A stretch of 64,000 nt of DNA, from NCBI GenBank assembly GCA_002785985.1, contig NHNU01000009.1, positions 248,001 through 312,000 on the forward strand, written 5' to 3'. Both the position numbers and the translations under genes were made by a program. Under the pieces are notes generated by a model. That model was given only the letters and a program-made list of their open reading frames with translations. It did no database searches and was not told the DNA's origin. Source of the DNA: Microcyclosporella mali. Lineage: Eukaryota; Ascomycota; Dothideomycetes; Mycosphaerellales; Mycosphaerellaceae. Shown one piece after another: positions 32,105 to 41,480 of this stretch. Within the stretch, counting starts at the first letter, position 1; every line of letters starts with the position of its first letter.

Positions 32105-32518
32105 TACCAACAGCGCCACAACCTGTGTTGATACCGACGCATGTTGTGCCGTACTCGGCATCGTTCGGGCAATACTTGCAGCCGCCGCCACCGCCGTGGC
32201 CAGGCTCACGTCAGCTTCCGGCTTGGGGCACACGATCTCTCCATAATCAAGGCCACCAGCCATCTCAAAGCCAACCAGCACAACGCAGGGATCAACCACT
32301 TCAGCGATCTTGAACCACCATCGCTCTCGCAAGAGGTGATGCCGCTTCGAGAGGTCCTGTGCCGTATTGACAGCGCTGACGAGTTTGGGTTTGCTCTTTT
32401 CTTTTCTGCGGTTTCTTTTGTTTTTCTTTTGTCCACCGCGGTGTCTCACTTACTAGTCTGTTGTCTGATTTCATTTGTATCGCGTCTTCGTCTATCTACA
32501 AGTGCTGCTTGACCGGGA

Positions 32519-32725
32519 CAGAAACGCGCCAACAGCGATGAATCGCAACTACAGCTTGAGCTGGGCGACATTGCTCGTAAAGTGCGCAATCTTGGTTAAG
32601 GCTTCACCGATGCACGCACACACTATCAGTGGAACACTATCAGTGGAAGGCCAAGCCAGGCAATGCGCGACCTCGGGGACCTAGCAGGCACGAGCACTGC
32701 AGCACTACAGCCAAGCGGCTTCTGA
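32519..32725 (+). pseudogene. Possible coding relic, unrecognised
   Basis: An open, helix-like reading SDESQLQLELGDIARKVRNL, interrupted by TAA at 32597-32599, then GFTDARTHYQWNTISGRPSQ, AMRDLGDLAGTSTAALQ to TGA. It may be a lost downstream exon of the Gln/Pro-rich gene or an unrelated remnant. Family unknown. Confidence 0.3.
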
Positions 32726-32863
32726 TGCCGATCCCTTGTGTCTCGTCCATCTCTTTTGTTTTCTCCTCTTCACTTGTACTTCACTTGTTTCTTATGTCTT
32801 CATCAACAAGTCGGCCACGAGCAGGCTGTTGGAGAAGTTGAAACGAACGTCCCGAAGACGAGG

Positions 32864-33022
32864 CTTACTGCCCCCCAAGGCCTCCTCGATATCACGGTGC
32901 CGACACTGTACGGAGAAGGGCGCGAAGCTGCTTTCGCACGGCTTCGGCGGGAATTGAACGCACAATCAACTGCTCAGTCTATGTTTGCTTGGACTGTGCC
33001 TAGAAGAAGCTCGCCGGACTGA
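32864..33022 (+). pseudogene. HET (heterokaryon incompatibility) domain relic
   Basis: About 50 residues with the conserved C-terminal HET block: GLLDITVPTLYGEGREAAFA, RLRREL, SMFAWT. This matches the usual pattern LLGIFDVNMPLLYGEG...FxRLQxEI...SIFAWT. The rest of the HET domain is not found upstream, where the sequence is T-rich and unlike a protein, and the frame stops at 33020. It is a short remnant of an allorecognition-type gene. Confidence 0.55.
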
Positions 33023-33997
33023 CCGCAGACGCACTTGTGTCTACACAAGATCATAGATTCTTTGCCCGCAGGTTCCTTGGGCTCTGCGACTACATGGGAG
33101 CTTAGCAAAAGTACGGGGACGTCATATCCTACGTACCAAGATCCGTTGCCTGAATTCGTGGGCATATGTACAGCGGGGGACTTATCGCGTCATTGGTTGT
33201 TCAATATCTGTATTCATTATTCGGCTTGATCGCATGCTACCAGAACTGAACCGATGGCATTTATCCCAAGAGCAGCTAGTGAAGGCTGCCTGTTTTGATG
33301 AGGCTCCCATCAAAGCACCCACTGCACTGCTCCATCGCCCGCACCTTCGCGAGTGACCGAAAGTGAACGTTGAGGCGAAGCTTCTTTGAGGTGCAGCGAT
33401 TCGATCCTGCTGGAGCATGTCCTCAACGTGGCTCTCAGTCAAGACAGTATTCTAGAAGTGGCAAAATTATGATGCTCAAAGAATGGAAGGTAAGGTCGGG
33501 CAGTTCTTCGCAGGCGATTGGATTCAGTGTGAGGCGAGCCAACGCCAGCATCATTAAGAGCACATTGATGGCTAGCTGCTCTACATCGTATTGTAAATTG
33601 CAGTCGTTTGCAGCACACTCATGACCCAAAGATACATCACTGAATTGCGCTTCAAGATCGGAAGTGTAAATAAGCTGTCCGCAGCATCGTTGCCAGATGC
33701 ACACGTCCGTCAAGGACAAGTGCATCACGTATCTTTCCCAGACGGGTCGGAGTAGCTTCGCTCCAGAGAGCGATAGTTCTGTCTCTTGAGCGATGAGCCG
33801 ACGCCTGAACGCAGTATTGGTCACTGCTCCGTGCCTTTCCCTCCCCCAGTATCACTGTGCATCCTCCGCGCATCCGGGCTACATCCTCGCTGCCATGAAT
33901 TCTTTCAAGCGCTGCGACCACAATTCCGTCCGAGGGACAGTCTTCTCCAATAACCTGCCTGTAGCAGATCGTTTGATGAAGACAAAGGAAAAACAAA

Positions 33998-34050
33998 GGA
34001 AAGAAATACGCTAAACGATCACACAGAACACAGGAAAGAAATACGCTAAA
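33998..34050. repeat. Direct repeat, 35 bp period, two copies
   Basis: The 18-mer ggaaagaaatacgctaaa occurs at 33998 and again at 34033, embedded in an A/purine-rich stretch. Confidence 0.7.
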
Positions 34051-34218
34051 GGATAACACATAAAAGTGCAAGACAAAGGAGAGACAAGTCAGGCACGCAA
34101 CAGTAAGCCACAACATAAGGGAAACAACCATGACTTCTGGAGATGCGAAGGGCATGTGCTCATCATGGTGTCTGACAGATCTTCAACTCGAGCGCTGCAT
34201 GTGCTGAGCTTGCAAGAT

Positions 34219-34335
34219 TGCTCGTACTGGGTTTCGAGCCCTGTATGTGCTCATCCTGCAAGATCGTTCGTACTGGGTTTCGAGCCCTGTATGTGCTCAT
34301 CCTACAAGATTGCTCGTACTGGATATGTCGATGAT
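34219..34335. repeat. 46-bp tandem repeat, about 2.4 copies
   Basis: The core cgtactgg starts at 34223, 34269 and 34315. The first two units are nearly identical (cgtactgggtttcgagccct...); the third decays. More diverged echoes continue to about 34440. Confidence 0.8.
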
Positions 34336-35077
34336 CGAGCCTTGTAGCCTCGCCACAACTCCGCTGGCATTGAGCTTGCCGAGAAGCTGATCAATGTGCT
34401 GGCCTTGCAAGCTTGCTGGCATTGAGCCTATCCAAGAGCCGGCCTTACAGCTTTGACGCAGGCTCTCGTGAGAAGACTGGCAGTGGTACCTTAGAGTGTT
34501 TCCGCTCTCTTGGATACACACCTTCTCGTAATGCTGGGCGTCCTCGCTCGTCTTGGAAACCAGAGTAACATGTGAAGAGCAGCACAGTGAGATACAGAGG
34601 TATGCCACTAGCTCGCTTCTCCGCATTCAACATTGATCCCAAGTACTGAGGAGTCCATCCTAGACAATCATATGCTGCAAGATGCGCAGGCACTTGGTCG
34701 GAGTCAAGGGCTCGGTCAATCTCCTCGACGAGTCGGGCCATCGTCAGACGGATGGGAACCGCTGTTGTGGAACTCATGTTAGCTTTGTAGCCGCGTGCTT
34801 CATGGTTCGAGAGCCCGCCTTGGCCTCTAGCTTCGTGGGCTCAGCCTTGCGAAGCGTCGTTCCTGCTGGCGTTGGCATTTTGGCCTCCTTGATTGCCGCC
34901 ACTCTCGGGCTGTTGACGATCGGTGTTGTCAACCTCGGCTTGCTCTCCAGTCTTCTCATTGGTAACGGCTTCTTGTTGACCGACATCGTCGACATTGACA
35001 GTCTTGCCACGGTCTGTCGAGTTGATGGGCTGATGACGCGCCGAATTCAGGCCATGGAGGCAATACCTGCCCGAGTG

Positions 35078-35165
35078 GTACTACCGGTGCTGCTGAAGGT
35101 GCTGCTGGTGCTGCCGACGGTGTTGCCAGTATTGCTGCCGGTGGTGTTGCCGGTACGACTGGTGC
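35078..35165. repeat. GC-rich minisatellite, 9/12-bp period
   Basis: Reiterated ggtgctgctg / ggtgttgcc words. On the minus strand one frame reads as a Gly/Asn/Thr/Ser repeat (TGNTTGSNTGNTVGSTSSTF), possibly the end of a degraded low-complexity protein. Confidence 0.5.
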
Positions 35166-36732
35166 TGACTTTTCTATCGTAGACTCGCGAAGTCAATGCG
35201 CCTGCATTACACGCTCATCGCTATTGAGTGGCAGTGTACGCTTCACCGAGTTTGCTCGTGATGGAGCAGGGGGGAGTGAAGCCAGAGGTGGCATGTTCTT
35301 GGGCTCGTTGCCATAAAGGCACTCTTCCCGGGCGAAGCATCCATCCGCTAGGATGTGCTCCTGAACAATTGCAACATCCGAATCCGATCCTAGGACAATT
35401 CTCTGAATCACATGTGGCTCTTATACAGTCAGTATCATGACCGATCAGCAGAGGTGGTACTCCATGCTCCACGGTTGATGTCCCAGTTGACGTCTCGCTG
35501 TGATGGATTGCAGGGTTCCATCGCCTTGAGCCAATAGCGCGATACGCTGACGTGTATAATGCACATTCCTCTGGACCGCCCGTTGTGATTCAACTTGTCT
35601 ATCGGAAAGCTTGACAGCCAGTGGCTCGATGAACTCCGTTTGTGACTGAGGCAGTTGGGCGAAATTCGTTTGTTGGCATGCTAATTTCAGCGCGTTTCAT
35701 TGGATCCGTTGCAATATTGTTCTTCTGGATTGGCAGGCGTGCTTCTACCAGCAGCGCAGCTGACACAGCGGCTTCCAGAAAAGTTCGCCTGGGCGAAGCT
35801 TGAGCTTTCATAGACTCTTGCATCCTTGACTCGAAGACTACTGACCGCACGGATTTCTAAAATCGTTAGAGATGCCTGCCTTCTGCAGGCTGAGTCGCTG
35901 GCGTTTGCTAGACATCTCTAGACCTGATCTGCATTCGAACCGGCATTACTCTGGGCAATGTATGAAATCATTCAACTGAGTGTATTGAATCTGATGACCG
36001 TGCAAAGAATACGGGATAAAGTCCGTTCAAGTCCGACCGCAAGTCCGTTCAATCCTGATGCTCAAAAATAGTGTTCCGCGTGTAATCCCACAATTCCATC
36101 TGACAAAGCCAGTCGGGACGGCGGATGATTGACGACATGAGGGCGGTGCACTGTGACGGCAGCAGAACGACGGCTGCTCCGTTTGACAGCGATGGTGCCA
36201 GCACACATAGCCATCAACTATATGGCAACAACTGGCTCATGCAGGCTAGTCTCCAGTCAACGCATTACACGATCGTGCTGTGCACACCGACTATGGATCG
36301 ACTGCAATGATGCCTAATCAAGCGCACTGAGCGTGGCCCGAGCAATTCCACTGGACTTCCCGATCACACTTTGACAATTCAGCCAGAAACCAGTCTAGTG
36401 AAGGCTCGCCTCAGCATTTCGTCGTCCACACGGAGGAGAGAAAAGACGAGAAAGCCCGGCACAATGTCGGTCTTTTCGAGTTCAGCCTCACCATTCGAAT
36501 TGCGAGCGACGATCATGACCATCGATTGTCAAGACACAGACGAAGAACGGGCAGAAAGAGTCCACCACGAAGATCGCCATTGGGCCTTCATCTTCAAAAT
36601 CGCTTGCATAGCACAAGACAATCCACCTGATGGTCTGCCGCCGCCCTCGAGTATGAAAGAGTGGAACCGGTACTCATAGAGCTCACGAGGTGGAACGTAT
36701 ACAATTGAGTACATGTTTGACATGGTGACAAG

Positions 36733-38457
36733 TCAGCGAAAGAACGTAGCAGACTGTGGAGAGGAAGCACGGCTGTCCATGGGACCACCAAACTCCTCCC
36801 CCGAGCGTAAATGAGGCACACCATCCAAGACATTCAAGCTTGACGGGCGTTGTTTCCTCCTCGTATCACAATTAGAGCCATCTCCTGGGGATCTGCCTCG
36901 AAGAGAAAGATGATGATGTTGGAGTGAGTGCCGCCTAGACAGTCCCTCTTCTGTCTTGGTAGAAATCTTAGAAATCTCGTCTCCCCACAGCTGGGTATCC
37001 TGATGTGCCATCCAGTCATAGATGCGGTCATTACCGTCTGGGTCATATGTGGGATGAGAGCCGGCCTCTGAAAGGTTACTCCAGGCTTGAGCTAATGGCT
37101 CTGGATAGTGAGGCGTAGAAAGACCAGTGGAAGGAGCGGCGGACTTCGCGAGCTCCGGGGGCTCGTCTATCGACTCCCTTGACTCATCTTCCACCATTTC
37201 GCTGGAAGCGTTTTGTTCGAGGTCGATGGGATCTTCGTCTGTGTCAAGACCCGCTCTGTGGCACTCTTGTGTCAATTTCGAGATATCTTCATTGGCGCTT
37301 TCGAGATCTCTTTCGATTGCCACACGCGCATCATCGAAGCTTCGGTAGAATTCGTCATCCGGGATAGGCGGCAAATCGTGTCGATCTAGTAGGAACTCTC
37401 TTTCGTCGAGGTCTTCGTACTGCTCCACTAAAAGCTCGTTTAGCCTTTCCTTGTACATGTCAAGGTCCCTTCGGCGAGAGCGCAACCTATCCAGAAGCTC
37501 CATCTTCGTGTTCATGACAGTTTCTTGATTCTGTTTCTCCTCGAGATTTGCAGCATTCGTAAAATCCCTTTGCGACTTGATAGCCTCGTTCACAGTGGTA
37601 GTTGCTTTCTTAGCGGCGGCCACGAAGTCTTCGTCTGCGATGATGAGATAGGCTTCAGGCTTGACCATGTGGTCGGCCAGTTGGCATACTCTCTCTAGTT
37701 CGGCGCGAAAGGTGTGTGCGTCTCGTTGAGTTTTCTCCCATATACTGTCAATGGCTTCGAGCTCACGACTGGGCATGCCTGCCGTTGCGTGAGGATAGAG
37801 ATCACGGAAGCGGCTCATGAGTTCCTGTTGTGATTGTTGTACATCGGTCAGATGCAGGTTGAGGTCTTCGTAACCCAAACGAAGGCCCTCACGATCCGTC
37901 AATACTTGATTGCGGAGCCCAGACATCCAGGTGAACACTTGATCCAGCTTTTTGACGACTCTCCTCGACTGAACATACTGCGGGCGCTCTGGAGAAGCCA
38001 TAGGTGCTCTGCGTCCAGTAATCGATGGTGGGGCGACTGGCGTTTGCATCGGCTCATCCTGCTTGATGCTCTCCTGATAGCTATCAAGATCACATTGACA
38101 GGCGAAGTCGAGAAGCTCAATGTTTGCGTGAGGAGAACGGACCGAAACTTCAACAGGGGTTTCTGACCCTTGTTCGCGGGAGGGTTTTGGCAGACCCGTT
38201 TCAGAGTCCCACGTTTGCACTATGTCAAGGCGATCCAGACGATGTGAGTGACCGCCTCCTGACGAGCCATAGTCTACTTGACGGCGCAAAATTGAGTCAT
38301 CATTCTTGTCGCGAGGCTGTTCGACACAAAGCGGTCGTCCTTGCTCGGAGTCCATTCCGATGTTGTTACTGTTGTCCCATTCCAGGCGTGTGCTTGAAGT
38401 ACATGAGTCGAATGCTGCTGAAGCTGCCGTTGACCAGCCAGCATGCCCAATCATCAC
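36733..38457 (-). CDS. Coiled-coil protein of array unit E
   Basis: 574 residues, one exon. A polar N-terminal ~170 residues is followed by a long helical part (about 170-430): VVKKLDQVFTWMSGLRNQVL, LHLTDVQQSQQELMSRFRDL, EAIDSIWEKTQRDAHTFRAE. The family block LRSRRRDLDMYKERLNELLV, YRSFDDARVAIERDLESANE, DISKLTQECHRAGLDTDED aligns with unit C almost residue by residue. The tail is disordered and includes NDRIYDWMAHQDTQLWGDEI, the W-motif seen in A and B. No signal or membrane segment. It diverges from the unit E DUF6590 gene, which is likewise closest to the unit C copy. Function unknown. Confidence 0.78.
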   Translation of the reverse strand: MMIGHAGWSTAASAAFDSCTSSTRLEWDNSNNIGMDSEQGRPLCVEQPRDKNDDSILRRQVDYGSSGGGHSHRLDRLDIVQTWDSETGLPKPSREQGSETPVEVSVRSPHANIELLDFACQCDLDSYQESIKQDEPMQTPVAPPSITGRRAPMASPERPQYVQSRRVVKKLDQVFTWMSGLRNQVLTDREGLRLGYEDLNLHLTDVQQSQQELMSRFRDLYPHATAGMPSRELEAIDSIWEKTQRDAHTFRAELERVCQLADHMVKPEAYLIIADEDFVAAAKKATTTVNEAIKSQRDFTNAANLEEKQNQETVMNTKMELLDRLRSRRRDLDMYKERLNELLVEQYEDLDEREFLLDRHDLPPIPDDEFYRSFDDARVAIERDLESANEDISKLTQECHRAGLDTDEDPIDLEQNASSEMVEDESRESIDEPPELAKSAAPSTGLSTPHYPEPLAQAWSNLSEAGSHPTYDPDGNDRIYDWMAHQDTQLWGDEISKISTKTEEGLSRRHSLQHHHLSLRGRSPGDGSNCDTRRKQRPSSLNVLDGVPHLRSGEEFGGPMDSRASSPQSATFFR

Positions 38458-39432
38458 TCGGGCTGTGACGATAAACTAATCATCAGCTGAGCGGAGCAGA
38501 CCAAGCATAAACGTTGCCCAGCCGTCGAGGCAGCGCGAACAAGATAAGGACAAATCTAAGAGGCAATGGCCAAAGCGTCACGAAGCGCGTGATGATATCG
38601 AGTCAAGTCCTTCGGAACAACGGGGACGCATCACAGCCGTTCACAGCCGTGCTGTCCTGTCCTGCGACACACTGCTTATGCGTGATACCACACTTCCGGG
38701 AACAGGCTCCTGTTGTGCATCCATCTCAGACGTAGGCGAATTGTGTAATAAGGCTGGCCAGCGGCCAGGATCAATTCTCTCAAGATTGCGGCCGCGGAAT
38801 GAGATCGAGGGGGCCGCCCGCGTCGATCATGCCACACACACGGCGTCCAGCCAACACCTCCTTGATAATCCCTCTACGCACCCACCCATCAGTGCAAGGC
38901 TGCACACCCTCCATGATCGAGGCGTGCAGCGTATGCGCTCCGAGCCAATCGTCTGCTGCTCCCTGCCTAGCCACCCACATCGCGAAGCCTCCCTCCTTCC
39001 CCAACTCTCGAGCATGTGCCCCAGGAGCTCCCTTGCCCTTGAAAAAGCAGCAACGTGCGGCACGCAGCAAGTATGATGATGTATCAGTTGAGCAGCTACA
39101 TGTACTCTATACTATCGCGGCATCTTTGCGCAAGCGAGGAGCGGGCCCTTCCGACCGAGGGCCAGCGTGGGCCTCTCTGGCAGAACCCTTCACCGGTCGG
39201 ACGACATGCCTCTTGCGATTGGCGAATGTGACGCATTGCAATGCGGCATCCATCTTGATGGGTTGCATGTGCGCACGACTCCGACTTTGGAGATGAAGAG
39301 CCGCAACAATGTCTTAAACCGTCGCTCAACCGCGCTGACCTCGGCGCGGGAGGCATCGCAGACCTTCTGTGGGAGCGCAGATTGATAGCCACAGCTGCGC
39401 GTTCAGTCGAGCTCGTGCAATCAAGGTCCGAA
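38458..39432. promoter_or_regulatory. Divergent promoter region, unit E
   Basis: About 975 bases between the divergent starts of the unit E pair. Overlapping open frames of 70-165 codons on both strands (for example 38799-39296) have no family resemblance and are taken as chance. Confidence 0.4.
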
Positions 39433-40622
39433 ATGGCATCAGGCTGGACTTGGTCCTCAGTTTTGAATTCGGAGGTTTACCCGGTGTTGGAAAATGGAGA
39501 AGCCTATCTCTATCTGCGAAATGGACGAAAAATCCGAGCGGCAGACGTCAATCGCCAGGTTCAAAACCCAATGTACGCCAGCCTTTCTATACTCCTTTGA
39601 GAGGATCGATCAGACTAACACATAGCAACTCCAGCGATCCTCGAACAACATTGCCTCCGCAGGTCACAATTCCTAGCTACCCCAATGTCTCACAGGGTTA
39701 TGGCCAGATCAGACCAGGCCAATACACCCATCAGAATCAGCAACCTCCCAGACTACCAATATTCCAACCCCAGGGCATGAACGTCAACGAGAGTCCCGGC
39801 CCGGCGTATCGTCCAAGTGCGAGCACTGCCGCCAGCGGTTCCACCGACTTTCCAAACGCCACCGAAACTGAAGGCCGATACGGGATTCGCGCGCGTACAG
39901 CCACTGGTCCTGATGGAGAGAGAGTCCTTCTAGGAACAGAGGGTGACCCCGAAAGGTTGGACGAAAATTTCAAAAAGCGCCGTAGCTCATTTTTCAAGAC
40001 CGGAAGGGTGTTCACGACTCTATGGACTGAGCCTGCCCCGAACCAAAGCACGAGCACGAGCACTCACGTCACTTCTGTCTGGCTCAATGAGACAGTACAT
40101 ACTCAAATCCGTCGCTTCGTCGTTGTCCGCGAAGGGCGTGGCTATTGTGTCGCCGTTCGAATCACAACATATGGTGGGCGCGGACTTGAGAAACCTGGAG
40201 TCATAGCGTCCGAGCATGCCCTCATCTATACAGGTCGTCGGCCAGAGACCTCCGTTTACGATGCCGGAATGGTCCCTATTGATATTCAGGTTGATCCCGA
40301 CGATGGTGCTGTTCTCGATACAAAATCGAGACTGAATCTCGGAAAGCCATACACAATTGAACACAATTTGAAGGTCAAGCCAATTGGCATGGTCTCAGAC
40401 ACGAATGCTCTGTCAGCTGCTTACATTCAGGCTTCTTCGGGGACCACAGGACAAGCCTCAGCTTCGTCTTTCAGTATGGCCAGGGCCAGAGAAGTCAGGG
40501 CAGACCCACGTCTCAGGACAGGCAGCCGGGGATCTGCCGAGCAGTATCAACAAGGCATGTCTCAGGCTTATCGTCTTGCTGAACAGATCCGACTGGAGAG
40601 ACGACAACAGTCTGACGCGTAG
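39433..40622 (+). CDS. DUF6590-domain protein, unit E
   Basis: Two exons: 39433-39572 and 39626-40622, joined across a 53-nt GT...TAG intron with a CTAAC branch site (an alternative acceptor 9 nt later also keeps frame). Product about 378 residues. N-terminus: WTWSSVLNSEVYPVLENGEA then LYLRNGRKIRAAD. A Pro/Gln linker leads to DUF6590: TGPDGERVLLGTEGDPERLD, SSFFKTGRVFTTLWTEPAPN, IRRFVVVREGRGYCVAVRIT, TYGGRGLEKPGV, SEHALIYTGR, LNLGKPYTIEHNLKVKPIGM. The C-terminus is a charged helix. Closest to unit C, yet it keeps only one of the five introns seen there. Function unknown. Confidence 0.87.
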
Positions 40623-41480
40623 AGTGAGTATGATGAGTACGCCGACAGCGACAACGACTAAAGATGATGATGACAACGACGACCACGAATCTGGATATCG
40701 TGGCCGGCATGAGAGGCCGATCGACCAATCCCAACTTGAAACTGGTCTGCTGGCCTGCATCCTGCGCTTTCACGACGAGATTGATATCACATTTGCCTCC
40801 ATGTTTTCCCACATTCTCCACCACCAGAAATCCAACTTCTACAGGACACCACGCCTGGCGCTTTTCTCCAAATAAGGGAGATCATGGGCTTCGAAATTCT
40901 CCGGATCACATCGATCCGTTGGATTCCCAGCGCTGAACTCCAAAATTCTCACGGCCGAAATTGAGCAACAACAATGTTTGAAACGTTCTAGTATTGCCGC
41001 GTCGTACTCTTTCCTTCGTGCAGGAATTTGTTTCTTTTTATGATGGACACAGAAGAGCTACGATCATGAATACGGAATCTTTCGTTTAGTGTTGATGCTG
41101 ATGTAGCATGAGTATATAGTGATACTGCACAAACGGGGTACAGATGGCGTGATGAGCTCATAAATGGTTTCACAGTTCCCGCTGATGGTGACGATCCTTC
41201 TCCCTTACCGATGATGAATTCGCTGCCTAACGCTCAACCGGGATGTGCCACGTCCGAGATATTGCGTGGCGAGGTGACAAATAGCATCCAAGCGACCTCA
41301 ACTACTTATCATGTATTGATCAAGCATAATCGAGACTGGACAGGGGAAAGGTGGCAGTGCCACCACAGCTTGGTGTGATGGTTTCATCTTTGTTGTTGAG
41401 TACTGATTGGTCACTAGCTGTGGCCTCCATATTTCCCACTCAGCTAATCACCAAGAGTTCTGAATCCTCAACTGTTCACC
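40623..41480. other. Intergenic between unit E and DBP9
   Basis: About 860 bases between convergent gene ends. Contains 3' flanks; no gene or repeat recognised. Confidence 0.45.

Larger units (their letters stand above)
33023..36732. other. Repeat-containing gene-poor interval
   Basis: About 3.7 kb between the HET relic and the unit E coiled-coil gene. It holds several short repeats (listed separately) and unrecognised open frames: 33435-33824 minus (129 codons), 33652-34155 minus, and a plus-strand frame around 36464-36679. Composition is uneven and I can support no functional gene. Confidence 0.4.

Noticed and set aside
34219..34335. CRISPR-like repeat
   Set aside because: Units are directly adjacent without unique spacers, and the genome is eukaryotic; it is a minisatellite.
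34682..35182. Hydrophobic plus-strand frame that looks like a membrane protein
   Set aside because: The Leu/Val runs come from a GC-rich triplet-like minisatellite; the minus strand gives an equally simple Gly/Asn/Thr/Ser repeat.
10101..40622. Large mobile element carrying the array
   Set aside because: No transposase, reverse transcriptase, tyrosine recombinase or terminal repeat was recognised in the window, so a mobile origin is not supported.
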